From: a virus
Virus record (IMG/VR): IMGVR_UViG_3300032080_000003
Span: 64,001-85,586 of that record
Length of the DNA: 21,586 nt
Reading direction: 5' to 3' (one strand)
Shown: in pieces, positions 1 to 6,608 of the stretch
Numbering within the stretch: position 1 is the first letter of the stretch
Layout of the letters: the number at the start of each line of letters is the position of its first letter
Notes under the pieces: generated by a model
Database searches by the model: none
Told to the model about the DNA's origin: nothing
The model's input: only the letters and a program-made list of their open reading frames with translations
Position numbers and translations under genes: made by a program

Positions 1-297
1 AAGATGCATCTTGTAGATGAAGGGTTCCCTAATGCCATGATGGAGCTTGGTAAGATGATGGGATGGGCTGAGGAACATAAGGGATATAAGCCTAATGACT
101 TCAAGAACCTCCCCAATGCTGAAGTAGAATTCTCAGCAGCAGCTACACGCCACCGTCTGAAAGGATTTATTCAGAAAGCTGAAGGTGTGCCTGCAATTGA
201 GCGTGTGGATGAAGAAAGCGGTATTAGTCATCTGTGCCATGCAGCGTTTAATTGTTTGGCGGAACTTGAGCTTGTATTGACGGGTAAAATTAAATGA
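1..297 (+). CDS. DUF5664-type dATP/dGTP diphosphohydrolase-like protein, 5' end cut by window edge
   Basis: The reading frame is open through base 1, so the gene probably starts left of the window; the first ATG inside is at 4. The visible part ends with an Arg-His-Arg-Leu segment followed by EESGISHLCHAAFN and a leucine-rich helix. This matches my memory of the C-terminal half of DUF5664 (Pfam dATP/dGTP diphosphohydrolase N-terminal family), where an acidic Glu-Ser-Gly-x-x-His-x-x-His signature follows a RHxxA/L helix. The family is all-alpha and MazG-like, and some phage members (MazZ) hydrolyse dATP/dGTP. Here it opens a nucleotide-metabolism operon, and its stop overlaps the next start as ATGA, so the two are likely translationally coupled. 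The substrate cannot be read from sequence. No purZ or datZ gene is visible, so a Z-DNA genome is not supported. Confidence 0.75.
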   Translation, partial: KMHLVDEGFPNAMMELGKMMGWAEEHKGYKPNDFKNLPNAEVEFSAAATRHRLKGFIQKAEGVPAIERVDEESGISHLCHAAFNCLAELELVLTGKIK

Positions 298-830
298 GAA
301 TTCTACTGGTAGATGTTGATCTAGTGGTGGCACCTTCAGACGTTTTTTGGAGGGAAGTGCTGGCTGAGAAGTATGGGTATGTAAAGTGTGCGATGACTAA
401 ATACAATTTCGCTCAGTATTACCCCCATGCAAAAGATGCCTACGAATTCTGGAAAAATCTAGACTACTTTGATATGCAGCCGCTAGAACATTCAGTGTCA
501 AAGCTTGAACAACTTTCAAAATACTTTTCCATTGTATTTGTAAGTGCTGAGAAATGTGGGTATAATTCAAAGAACAAAAAGAGCTGGCTAAAAGAGCACT
601 ATAAATTCTTAACTGGTTATGTTTGCACAGAAGAGAAATATTTATTGAACAGTGACAAAGTAGTTGCTATGATTGATGACCGGCTCGACAACCTTGAAGG
701 ATTTGATCATCATAAGCGTGTACACTTCAAGACTGTATATGAGCAGTCATCAAATTGCGGTGTGGGTTATGTAATTGATGACTGGGAAAGCTTTAGTGTT
801 GCAGACTTCTGTAAACAATATTTGAACTAA
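294..830 (+). CDS. HAD-superfamily 5'(3')-deoxyribonucleotidase-like protein
   Basis: A 178-aa protein with the haloacid dehalogenase layout. Motif I is LLVDVDLVV (nucleophile Asp7, acid/base Asp9), a motif II-like VFVSAEK carries Ser84 at the end of a beta strand, and motif IV is MIDDRLDNLEGF (Asp128, Asp129), with Lys residues between for motif III. Size and the MIDDR signature fit the small phage and bacterial 5'-nucleotidase (NT5C-like) group that dephosphorylates deoxynucleoside monophosphates. It starts in an ATGA overlap with the upstream DUF5664 gene. In this operon a role in dNMP pool adjustment is inferred; a different phosphatase substrate (a polynucleotide 3' end, for instance) cannot be excluded, but no kinase domain is fused. 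Confidence 0.75.
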   Translation: MRILLVDVDLVVAPSDVFWREVLAEKYGYVKCAMTKYNFAQYYPHAKDAYEFWKNLDYFDMQPLEHSVSKLEQLSKYFSIVFVSAEKCGYNSKNKKSWLKEHYKFLTGYVCTEEKYLLNSDKVVAMIDDRLDNLEGFDHHKRVHFKTVYEQSSNCGVGYVIDDWESFSVADFCKQYLN

Positions 831-840
831 GGAGAAAGAA

Positions 841-999
841 ATGAAATATGACCAAGATGATCTGTACCTTATTGTTGATTTCCTTGAACAATATTTAGAA
901 GATCATTATAGTATGTACGTTGCAGATGTTGAACAAGAAAGGGAAATGCTTGTAAAAACAACTGAAGTAATTAAATCGCTAATTAAGGAATCCAAGTGA
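841..999 (+). CDS. small acidic protein of unknown function (52 aa)
   Basis: An ATG at 841 follows an AAGGAG-type ribosome binding site (831-836) and opens a 52-codon frame. It is rich in Asp and Glu in its first half and likely helical throughout (EQYLEDHYSMYV, then EQEREMLVKTTEVIKSLIK). Its stop TGA overlaps the GTG start of dut as GTGA, so translation is likely coupled. I do not recognise a family. The good ribosome binding site, snug fit between two genes and exact overlap are the reasons to believe it is real. Confidence 0.7.
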   Translation: MKYDQDDLYLIVDFLEQYLEDHYSMYVADVEQEREMLVKTTEVIKSLIKESK

Positions 1000-1445
1000 A
1001 AGTTTCACAAGAGTTGTGTGTCAAAGTAAAACGTCTGTACGAAGCTGCTAAGCTACCAACATATGCAACTGACGGTAGTGGTTGTTTTGACATCTACACA
1101 ATGCTAAATGGCGACACAGACTATAATGAACCTCATACTTATTCTACTGGGCTAGCCTTTGAAATCCCTGAAGATCATGTTATGCTAATCTTCAGTCGTA
1201 GTGGTCATGGATTTAAGAATGATGTACGGCTTAGTAACTGTGTTGGTGTGATTGACTCAGATTACCGCGGCGAACTTAAAGTAAAGCTTTCTTGTGACAA
1301 GATTGGTTGGGGTTTGGAAGTGAATGCTGGGGATCGAATTGCACAAGGATTGGTTATTCCTTACAACAAGGTGCAGTTTGAAGAGGTGAAAGAGCTGGGT
1401 GAAACAGCTCGTGGTGTTGGCGGTATGGGGAGTACTGGGAAATGA
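996..1445 (+). CDS. dut: dUTP diphosphatase (trimeric dUTPase)
   Basis: Hydrolyses dUTP to dUMP and pyrophosphate, keeping uracil out of phage DNA and giving substrate to the adjacent thymidylate synthase. All five motifs of the trimeric dUTPase family are visible in 149 aa: I, ATDGSGCFDIY (24-34, metal-binding Asp); II, RSGHGFKND (68-76); III, NCVGVIDSDYRGELKV (81-96, catalytic Asp and uracil pocket); IV, GDRIAQGLV (112-120); V, RGVGGMGSTG (139-148), the flexible P-loop-like C-terminal arm, with Met where Phe is usual. The start is GTG at 996, supported by AAGGA about 8 bases upstream and the GTGA overlap with the preceding gene. The stop overlaps the thyX start as ATGA. Confidence 0.96.
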   Translation: MKVSQELCVKVKRLYEAAKLPTYATDGSGCFDIYTMLNGDTDYNEPHTYSTGLAFEIPEDHVMLIFSRSGHGFKNDVRLSNCVGVIDSDYRGELKVKLSCDKIGWGLEVNAGDRIAQGLVIPYNKVQFEEVKELGETARGVGGMGSTGK

Positions 1446-2137
1446 GTCAGATCAAAGTAGAATACATTGGACACTACGGAACAGACTTGTCAGTGGTAGA
1501 TGCTGCACGGTGTAGCTTTGACAAGAAAAGTCAATGGGCGGCTGTAGAGGGTGAAGATTGTTCCCTTAGCTTTTCTGATGCCAAACTCATTAAATACCTT
1601 GCAACTCACAAGCATTATTCCCCGTTCAATCACAGCTTCATTAGTGTTCGTGTGAAGGCTCCAGTGTTTGTTGCACGGCAACTTGTAAAGCATAAATTCA
1701 TGCCTTGGAATGAAGTTAGTCGTCGCTATGTAAAAGGTGAAGTTGAATTTTATGATACAAACTATTGGCGTAAGGCGGCAGAGAATGTAAAACAGGGCAG
1801 CTCATCAGAAGATGCTAATCCAGACTCGCTATGGCAATTTGACAGTTGGCAAGAAGAGATGAGCAGTTTCAATGAAGATTGTCTGAGTTATTACAATCAT
1901 CTACTTGATCAAAACGTCTGTGCCGAACAAGCCAGACAAGTTCTTCCACAATCAATGATGACGACATGGATTTGGAGTGGTACATTGGGCGCTTTCTGTG
2001 ATATGCTTGTTCTTCGTCTTGATAGCCACACACAATACGAAACACGATTAGTTGCACAACAAGTAGCTGAGATTGTCAAAGAGTTGTTTCCAGTTTCTTA
2101 TAAAGCACTAGTGGAGAAAACCCATGAAACAAGTTGA
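1442..2137 (+). CDS. thyX: flavin-dependent thymidylate synthase ThyX
   Basis: Converts dUMP to dTMP using FAD, NADPH and methylene-tetrahydrofolate. The 231-aa protein has an early ARCSF segment, THKHYSPFNHSF (55-66, the HxxPFxH-type region), the ThyX signature around RQLVKHKFMPWNEVSRRY (79-96), and a C-terminal ARQVLP segment (about 164-169) and RLDSHTQYETR (about 192-202) lining the dUMP/FAD site. The classical signature is RHRxxSxNExSxRY; here it reads KHK with the NEVSRRY half intact, which from memory also occurs in other phage ThyX. It is coupled to dut by an ATGA overlap, and the pairing makes metabolic sense because dUTPase yields dUMP. The next small gene begins 14 bases before this stop. 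Confidence 0.94.
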   Translation: MSQIKVEYIGHYGTDLSVVDAARCSFDKKSQWAAVEGEDCSLSFSDAKLIKYLATHKHYSPFNHSFISVRVKAPVFVARQLVKHKFMPWNEVSRRYVKGEVEFYDTNYWRKAAENVKQGSSSEDANPDSLWQFDSWQEEMSSFNEDCLSYYNHLLDQNVCAEQARQVLPQSMMTTWIWSGTLGAFCDMLVLRLDSHTQYETRLVAQQVAEIVKELFPVSYKALVEKTHETS

Positions 2138-2306
2138 CTATTCATTCTGCGACTACATGAATGACCTCTGGAATCTGTATCAAGTTCGGGGAATGATGAG
2201 TAGTGCAAATGCTGCAAGACGTATCCTTGATACACGCGAAGAAATTTATCTGGCTTGGCTTGCTGATGAATCTGTACAAGATTATTTTATGAATGATGAG
2301 GAGTAA
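2124..2306 (+). CDS. small unknown protein (60 aa)
   Basis: Starts at ATG 2124 inside the end of thyX, with a GGAG ribosome binding site (2112-2115) encoded in the thyX coding sequence. The 60-aa product has aromatic residues near the start (YSFCDYMNDLWNLYQV) and an acidic end (QDYFMNDEE). The middle (NAARRILDTREEIYLAWLADESVQDYF) looks helical. No family recognised. Its place inside a nucleotide-metabolism operon with consistent spacing suggests it is expressed with thyX and nrdB, but nothing in the sequence gives a function. Confidence 0.65.
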   Translation: MKQVDYSFCDYMNDLWNLYQVRGMMSSANAARRILDTREEIYLAWLADESVQDYFMNDEE

Positions 2307-2309
2307 GAT

Positions 2310-2672
2310 ATGGTCGGACACACACTCTCAATTAGCGATTTGCTCCTGATTGATAATTTCAAGCAAGCTTTTGGTTCAGAAGATAAGCAAGCAATTGAAA
2401 CTATTCTGTTTGAAAATGGTATGGATGTAAGAGAACCTTATAGTCTTGAATTCTCTAAGCATCGAAATCTTCGTGGTAATATTGTAAGTTGTCAGCGTTA
2501 TGTTGGGGAAGAGAGGCAGGATCAGAAATGGATTAAAGGTGGTGCAGCGTCATGGGAGGCTGTAGTAGAGTCCTGTGACCTAGACTTGCGTATTGCACTA
2601 AAGACTATGAGTCAGCAAAGTAACAATACTGGCAAGATTTGTGCTGAACTTGAACGACATGCTGGTAATTAA
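2310..2672 (+). CDS. unknown protein (120 aa) upstream of nrdB
   Basis: ATG at 2310 follows GAGGAG with 6 bases of spacing; the gene lies 3 bases after the previous stop and 9 before nrdB. The 120-aa product has a helical N-terminal half (SISDLLLIDNFKQAFG, then an acidic stretch) and a middle part with RGNIVSCQRYVGEERQDQKW. It has no signal peptide or membrane segment and no motif I can assign. Position suggests co-expression with ribonucleotide reductase. A role with that enzyme is only a guess from location. Confidence 0.7.
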   Translation: MVGHTLSISDLLLIDNFKQAFGSEDKQAIETILFENGMDVREPYSLEFSKHRNLRGNIVSCQRYVGEERQDQKWIKGGAASWEAVVESCDLDLRIALKTMSQQSNNTGKICAELERHAGN

Positions 2673-2681
2673 GGAGCTTTC

Positions 2682-3686
2682 GTGACAATTGATTTTGATA
2701 AGAAAACGCAGATTCAAACACCAACACTAAGCTATACACGGCATTACCCAAAACTTGTTGAGATGGCTAATAAGCAATTAGAAGAGCAACTTTGGTTTAG
2801 TTCCGAGATGACTGTAGAACTTGATAAAATGCAGCTTCTTTATGAGCTGAGTCCTGACCAACTGCATGCCGTTAAGACTGTACTTCAATTGTTTCTGCGA
2901 TACGAACTTATTGTTGGTGAAGAGTTTTGGAACTCTCTTGTCATTAAAGAGTTTCCACGGCCTGAAGTGAAGCTTGCTGCTAGTGTAGTTGGTATGACCG
3001 AATTGGCGATACATAGTGAGTTTTATAATCAAATTAATGTTCAACTGGACCTAGATAAAGACGAAGACTACCTAGCCTACACAAATGATCCTGAACTTAA
3101 AGCTCGTGTTGATTGGCTTGATGAAGTGTTGAGTGGTGAAGATAAGCTGCTTGCAACTATTATCTTTGGTATGACTGAAACTGCTTTGTTGTTCTCAAGC
3201 TTTGCTATCCTTAAGAGTTTCCAATCTAACGGGTATAACTTGATTCCGGTTATTGCACGAGGAACCAATCAGTCGGCCATTGACGAAGATTTGCATGGGC
3301 AGATAGCCGCAGAGATTATCAATACACGTTATGCTGAGTTAGGTAGTGAGTTGAGATTTGATACTGAGCGAGTTAAAAAGATTTATGAAGCTGTAGATTA
3401 TGCATTTGAACATGAATGTCGGATTATTGATTTGGCTATCTTGAAAGATACATTCAACGGCCAGAGTAAGGAAGATTATAAAATCTTTGTTCAACGTCGA
3501 TTGAATATCTTTCTTGAACGCTTAGGTCTCGATCCTGCGTTCCCTGATCTAACATCTAAGATTGCAGATTGGTTTGAACAAAATACATATGCCTATAAAG
3601 TTATTGACTTCTTCTCTGCTGGCTTGGGGATGGAATATGAAAGTGGTTGGAACGAAAAGAAATTTACATCGGCTTGGGAGGGCTAA
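2682..3686 (+). CDS. nrdB: class I ribonucleotide reductase, beta (small) subunit
   Basis: The 334-aa ferritin-like subunit makes the radical passed to NrdA for reduction of ribonucleotides. The start is GTG at 2682 with AAGGAG 5 bases upstream. Seen in order: a helix with candidate first ligand RYE75 (or Glu80/81), TELAIHSEFY (Glu107, His111, candidate radical Tyr115), MTETALLFSSFA (Glu166) and AIDEDLHG (Glu202, His205). The last two match the usual Glu and Glu-x-x-His of helices E and F. The first pair is Glu-x-x-x-His, one residue longer than the Glu-x-x-His of E. coli NrdB. His-to-Tyr spacing of four is standard. The C-terminus ends in SAWEG rather than the acidic, aromatic tail usual for docking on NrdA. 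The stop overlaps nrdA by one base (TAATG). Confidence 0.92.
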   Translation: MTIDFDKKTQIQTPTLSYTRHYPKLVEMANKQLEEQLWFSSEMTVELDKMQLLYELSPDQLHAVKTVLQLFLRYELIVGEEFWNSLVIKEFPRPEVKLAASVVGMTELAIHSEFYNQINVQLDLDKDEDYLAYTNDPELKARVDWLDEVLSGEDKLLATIIFGMTETALLFSSFAILKSFQSNGYNLIPVIARGTNQSAIDEDLHGQIAAEIINTRYAELGSELRFDTERVKKIYEAVDYAFEHECRIIDLAILKDTFNGQSKEDYKIFVQRRLNIFLERLGLDPAFPDLTSKIADWFEQNTYAYKVIDFFSAGLGMEYESGWNEKKFTSAWEG

Positions 3687-5419
3687 TGATTAATTACTCA
3701 GAAATGCGAAAGACACAACAAGCTGAAGGTGAAGTGCCGGAATGGTTTACTACCGGTGGTTTGCAACTGTTTCACAATAAATATGCTTATAAAGGTGAAT
3801 CGGTTAAGAGTCGTTTTAAAGCTGTAGCTAAAGCAATGGCTCAACACGCCCCTAAAGTATACCCTGAGTGGTGGTCTACGGACCCGTACACTGTAGGTAA
3901 GACTTGGGAAGATGCCTTCTTTAGTACAATGTGGGATGGATTCATTAGTTGTTCTACACCACTACTGGCTAATGGTGGCTTGCGTAAACGAGGTACTACG
4001 GTTAGTTGTGCGGGTGGTTACGTTGGTAATAACTTGTTTGATCGCTACAATGCAATAACTGAAGCTGCTATTTTGACTAAACACAGCCACGGTACAAGCT
4101 ACTCTATTGACCACTGGCCCCATGAAGGTGCTGAACTTCGACGCGGTGGACGTAGTTTAGGCGTTATGCCGGTGATTCGGGACTTCATTGCTGTAATGGA
4201 AGAGGTGACACAGGGAAGCCGTCGAGGGAGTTTGGCGTATAGTATTCGCCCTCAACATGAAGACTTTGATGAGGTTGTAAAGTACCTTTATGCACGAACT
4301 GAGTCAAATAACGTGGGATGGTTAATCGATGATGACTTTCTTCGTTTGATGGATGATCAAGATGAAGAGGCACACCGTAAGTTCCAGCGTATGCTTGGTG
4401 TAAAACTTCCTCGTGGTAAAGGCTATTTCACTTTCATTTCTAAAATGAACAGGCATTTGGCTGAAGCTTTTCGACGTAAAGGTATGACTGTTAAGGCTTC
4501 AAATTTGTGCCAAGAGACTTGTTTACCATCGGATGAGAATTATACATTCAGTTGTGTTATCTTGAATTATAATCTTGAACTCTACCGTGAATGGCCTGAA
4601 CACTTGGTATTCATTGGGCAGGTTATGAGTGACTGCAATATTAGTGAATACCTTGAAGCTATGGATGACATGACTGAACTTGACAAGCAAGCAATGTCTA
4701 AAATCTATCGATTCACCAAGGAGTTTCGTTCGTTGGGTAGCGGCGTTTTAGGCTGGCACACTCTGATGCAAAAGGAACGGCTGAGTGTTAGTAGCTTGGA
4801 ATGTATGTTCCTCAACACTAAAATCTTTAAAGGTTTGGATGAGGAGTCTAAGAAAGCAACTCAATGGTTGGCTGGTGTTCTCGGTGAACCTCTTGGTTGT
4901 ACTGGGCTTGGTATTCGCAATGCTACACGCCTAATGATGCCTCCAACAAAATCCTCGGCAGAGATTATGGCAGGAGCTTCTGAGGGTATTGGTCTTGATA
5001 CAGCAATGGCATTTACTAAACAGTCTGCTGGTGGTGAGTTCTTTAGGTTGAATAAAGTTCTTCTTGAGCTTATGAAGGAGAAAGGAATCTACAATGATGA
5101 GACTGTACAACAAATCATCGATGCAAAAGGTAGTGTGCAAACTGTTGAGTGGTTGACAGACGAAGAAAAAGCAGTGTTCCGTACAGGGTTTGAAATCCCA
5201 ATGGAAGACTATCTACGACTTTGCTCTCAACGTCAGAAGTACATCGATCAGGCTCAATCAATTAATTTGTACTTCACGTCAAATGACAGTGAAAACTACA
5301 TCAGTGATATTCACAAAATGGCTATGGAGGACGAGGGTATTCTCTCTCTGTACTATATTTACTCAATGCGAGGTGCTGGTGATATTTCTCGTGTAGAGGT
5401 TTGTGAAATGTGCACCTAA
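3686..5419 (+). CDS. nrdA: class I ribonucleotide reductase, alpha (large) subunit
   Basis: Catalytic subunit reducing ribonucleoside diphosphates. I choose ATG 3686 (577 aa) because it forms a TAATG overlap with nrdB and follows GGGAGGG; a longer frame from 3647 would run 40 bases into nrdB. Key residues: VSC108 and SC290 (redox pair), NLCQE (Asn273, thiyl-radical Cys275, Glu277), PTKSS (420-424, substrate phosphate binding), LYY (Tyr556-557, radical path to NrdB), and a C-terminal CEMC (573-576) for re-reduction by thioredoxin or glutaredoxin. It is much shorter than E. coli NrdA (761 aa) and starts close to the catalytic core, so the N-terminal ATP cone appears to be absent. No NrdH or glutaredoxin gene is in the window. 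A terminator follows directly. Confidence 0.96.
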   Translation: MINYSEMRKTQQAEGEVPEWFTTGGLQLFHNKYAYKGESVKSRFKAVAKAMAQHAPKVYPEWWSTDPYTVGKTWEDAFFSTMWDGFISCSTPLLANGGLRKRGTTVSCAGGYVGNNLFDRYNAITEAAILTKHSHGTSYSIDHWPHEGAELRRGGRSLGVMPVIRDFIAVMEEVTQGSRRGSLAYSIRPQHEDFDEVVKYLYARTESNNVGWLIDDDFLRLMDDQDEEAHRKFQRMLGVKLPRGKGYFTFISKMNRHLAEAFRRKGMTVKASNLCQETCLPSDENYTFSCVILNYNLELYREWPEHLVFIGQVMSDCNISEYLEAMDDMTELDKQAMSKIYRFTKEFRSLGSGVLGWHTLMQKERLSVSSLECMFLNTKIFKGLDEESKKATQWLAGVLGEPLGCTGLGIRNATRLMMPPTKSSAEIMAGASEGIGLDTAMAFTKQSAGGEFFRLNKVLLELMKEKGIYNDETVQQIIDAKGSVQTVEWLTDEEKAVFRTGFEIPMEDYLRLCSQRQKYIDQAQSINLYFTSNDSENYISDIHKMAMEDEGILSLYYIYSMRGAGDISRVEVCEMCT

Positions 5420-5429
5420 CAATTAATAA

Positions 5430-5454
5430 CCCCGCTTCGGCGGGGTATCTTTAT
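5430..5454 (+). terminator. intrinsic terminator after nrdA
   Basis: A perfect 6-bp stem CCCCGC/GCGGGG (5430-5435 and 5440-5445) is closed by a TTCG tetraloop with the stabilising C(UUCG)G context. It is followed by TATCTTTAT. It lies 10 bases after the nrdA stop and ends the nucleotide-metabolism operon. The tract after the stem is only moderately T-rich, so termination may be partial. Confidence 0.85.
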
Positions 5455-5464
5455 AAAGGATAAC

Positions 5465-5938
5465 ATGAAAACTATTTTAGAAAGATTCGAAGAAAAGTAT
5501 GAAGCTGTTACAGAGAGTGGTTGCTGGATTTGGACCGCAGCTTTGTGGATGGGAGGTAGGTATGGTTCATTTTGGGTAGATAAAGCGTTCAATAACGGGG
5601 CAATGTCTGGTGCTCATAGAGTTTCACTATATTTGTATAAAGGACTTAAACTAAGCACAGAAGAACACGCTTGTCATAAATGCGACAATACTTTATGTGT
5701 CAATCCAGAACATCTTTTTGTTGGTAGTCACTCTGACAATATGCAAGACATGTTGGATAAAGGTAGGTACGTAGCGCATAAACAAGTTTTATTTGAAGAT
5801 GATGTAGTAAAAGCTAAAGAACTGCGCTCGAAAGGTCAGAGTGTACGTAGTATTGCAAAAGAGTTTAATATCTCTGAAAGCCATATGAGTAGACTTCTGA
5901 GAGATGTGTACAACAGACATGATGCAAGAAAAGCTTGA
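5465..5938 (+). CDS. HNH homing endonuclease with C-terminal helix-turn-helix
   Basis: A 157-aa protein with the phage HNH_3-type layout. The order is GCWIWTAA near the start, a glycine/tyrosine-rich strand pair (GGRYG), GAHRVSLYLYKG (first His of the motif, 49-60), then HACHKCDNTLCVNPEHLFVGSHSDN in two parts (His68/Cys70/His71/Cys73/Cys78, then Asn80, His83) and MQDMLDKGR. Residues about 117-146 form a likely helix-turn-helix (SVRSIAKEFNISESHMSRLL), a DNA-recognition module often found in these enzymes. It lies between the nrdA terminator and the next promoter, so it looks inserted at an operon boundary. nrdA is intact, so this is a free-standing gene, not one in an intron splitting nrdA. 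Selfish spread to related phages is the known role of this family. Confidence 0.9.
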   Translation: MKTILERFEEKYEAVTESGCWIWTAALWMGGRYGSFWVDKAFNNGAMSGAHRVSLYLYKGLKLSTEEHACHKCDNTLCVNPEHLFVGSHSDNMQDMLDKGRYVAHKQVLFEDDVVKAKELRSKGQSVRSIAKEFNISESHMSRLLRDVYNRHDARKA

Positions 5939-5963
5939 CACCCACCTGAAACAAGCCCATAAT
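5935..5963 (+). promoter_or_regulatory. sigma70-type promoter overlapping the HNH stop
   Basis: TTGACA at 5935-5940 (perfect -35) is followed after 17 bases by CATAAT at 5958-5963 (5 of 6 to TATAAT). The expected transcription start is about 5969-5971. The -35 box overlaps the TGA stop of the HNH gene (5936-5938), and the first downstream gene starts at 6016. It is the best promoter match found in the window and probably drives the small-gene operon to 8096. Recognition by host RNA polymerase is inferred. Confidence 0.8.
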
Positions 5964-5964
5964 G

Positions 5965-6000
5965 ATCCGCATCGGTCCAAAGCCCTTGCGGATTTTCTTT
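5965..6000 (+). terminator. terminator-like hairpin interleaved with the promoter
   Basis: Inverted repeat ATCCGCA (5965-5971) and TGCGGAT (5987-5993) with a 15-base loop, followed by TTTCTTT (5994-6000). It could end transcripts reading through from the HNH gene. Transcripts starting at the promoter just upstream (about 5970) would lack most of the left arm and so escape it. The stem is short and the loop fairly long, so its strength is uncertain. Confidence 0.55.
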
Positions 6001-6015
6001 TATCTGGAGAAATTA

Positions 6016-6195
6016 ATGGAAAAGGTATTGTATTACACAGGGTTTGATGTAGAATCTGAACGTAAGAAGTTCGAGAAGGTCATCCAGTACAGAGAATTCT
6101 GTAAGCGTCACAAGGATGGCACATATAAGTTAGGATGGGTAGAAGGTCGCTGGCAGGGTTGGCTTCTTTTCCTTATGCACAGAGGTGGTGAATGA
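6016..6195 (+). CDS. small basic unknown protein (59 aa)
   Basis: ATG 6016 is chosen because GGAG (6006-6009) lies 6 bases upstream. A longer frame from 5962 would begin inside the promoter and hairpin and has no ribosome binding site. The product has a Lys/Arg-rich middle (ERKKFEKVIQYREFCKRHKDG) and a Trp-rich end (YKLGWVEGRWQGWLLFLMHR). That end could be a small beta/alpha fold; I do not call it a membrane segment. First gene after the promoter; its stop overlaps the next start as ATGA. Family unknown. Confidence 0.7.
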   Translation: MEKVLYYTGFDVESERKKFEKVIQYREFCKRHKDGTYKLGWVEGRWQGWLLFLMHRGGE

Positions 6196-6608
6196 AACAG
6201 GTGACTCTCTATAGCACAACAAAGCAATCGGTGATGTCTTATGACATGCATACTATTAGGCAAGCTTGTTACTCTCCTAATTTTAGTGTTACACCTTGTA
6301 GAAACTCAGACACACTCTTCAATACACAGGAAGTTCAAATTAACAACCTACCAATTGAAAGGTTTTGTTGGCAAGATGATTGTGGAGGTTATCGAGAAGT
6401 GTATGCTGCATTTGATCAAGAACTGAGAGAGTTGATTGGGTGCTCTCAGGAAAAGTTTAAAAGGGATGTGGACTCTTCTGTTCAATTGCGAATGAAGAAG
6501 GAACATGCTGCGCTGATGAAAGATTCAAAAGAACTTAATAATATTCTTAATATGACTTTCTGGAAAAAGATTGTTTGGGTGTTAAAGTCATTGGGGAGTA
6601 ATAAATGA
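6192..6608 (+). CDS. unknown protein (138 aa)
   Basis: Begins in an ATGA overlap with the upstream small gene and ends in another with the downstream one, so it sits in a translationally coupled chain. The N-terminal half is rich in Ser, Thr and Asn (TLYSTTKQSVMSYD; FSVTPCRNSDTLFN), with several Cys (27, 36, 59, 64, 84). The C-terminal half is a charged helix (RMKKEHAALMKDSKELNN) ending in an amphipathic FWKKIVWVLKSLG. That end might touch a membrane or a partner, but this is weak. No family recognised. Confidence 0.7.
   Translation: MKQVTLYSTTKQSVMSYDMHTIRQACYSPNFSVTPCRNSDTLFNTQEVQINNLPIERFCWQDDCGGYREVYAAFDQELRELIGCSQEKFKRDVDSSVQLRMKKEHAALMKDSKELNNILNMTFWKKIVWVLKSLGSNK

Noticed and set aside
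1-297. Z-DNA (diaminopurine) genome suggested by the DUF5664/MazZ-like gene
   Set aside because: No PurZ or DatZ gene is in the window, and DUF5664 proteins occur widely in phages with normal DNA.
3647-3685. Longer start for nrdA (13 extra codons)
   Set aside because: It would overlap nrdB by 40 bases and has no ribosome binding site; ATG 3686 has GGGAGGG upstream and a TAATG overlap with the nrdB stop.
4675-5165. TTGACA-like boxes inside nrdA (near 4680 and 5153)
   Set aside because: Both lack a good -10 box at 16-18 bases and lie deep in coding sequence.
5420-5964. Group I or II intron around nrdA and the HNH gene
   Set aside because: nrdA is complete to its C-terminal CEMC, a terminator separates the genes, and I see no second exon or intron core.
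5962-6015. Longer start for the 59-aa gene
   Set aside because: The ATG at 5962 lies inside the -10 box and hairpin and has no ribosome binding site; ATG 6016 has GGAG at good spacing.
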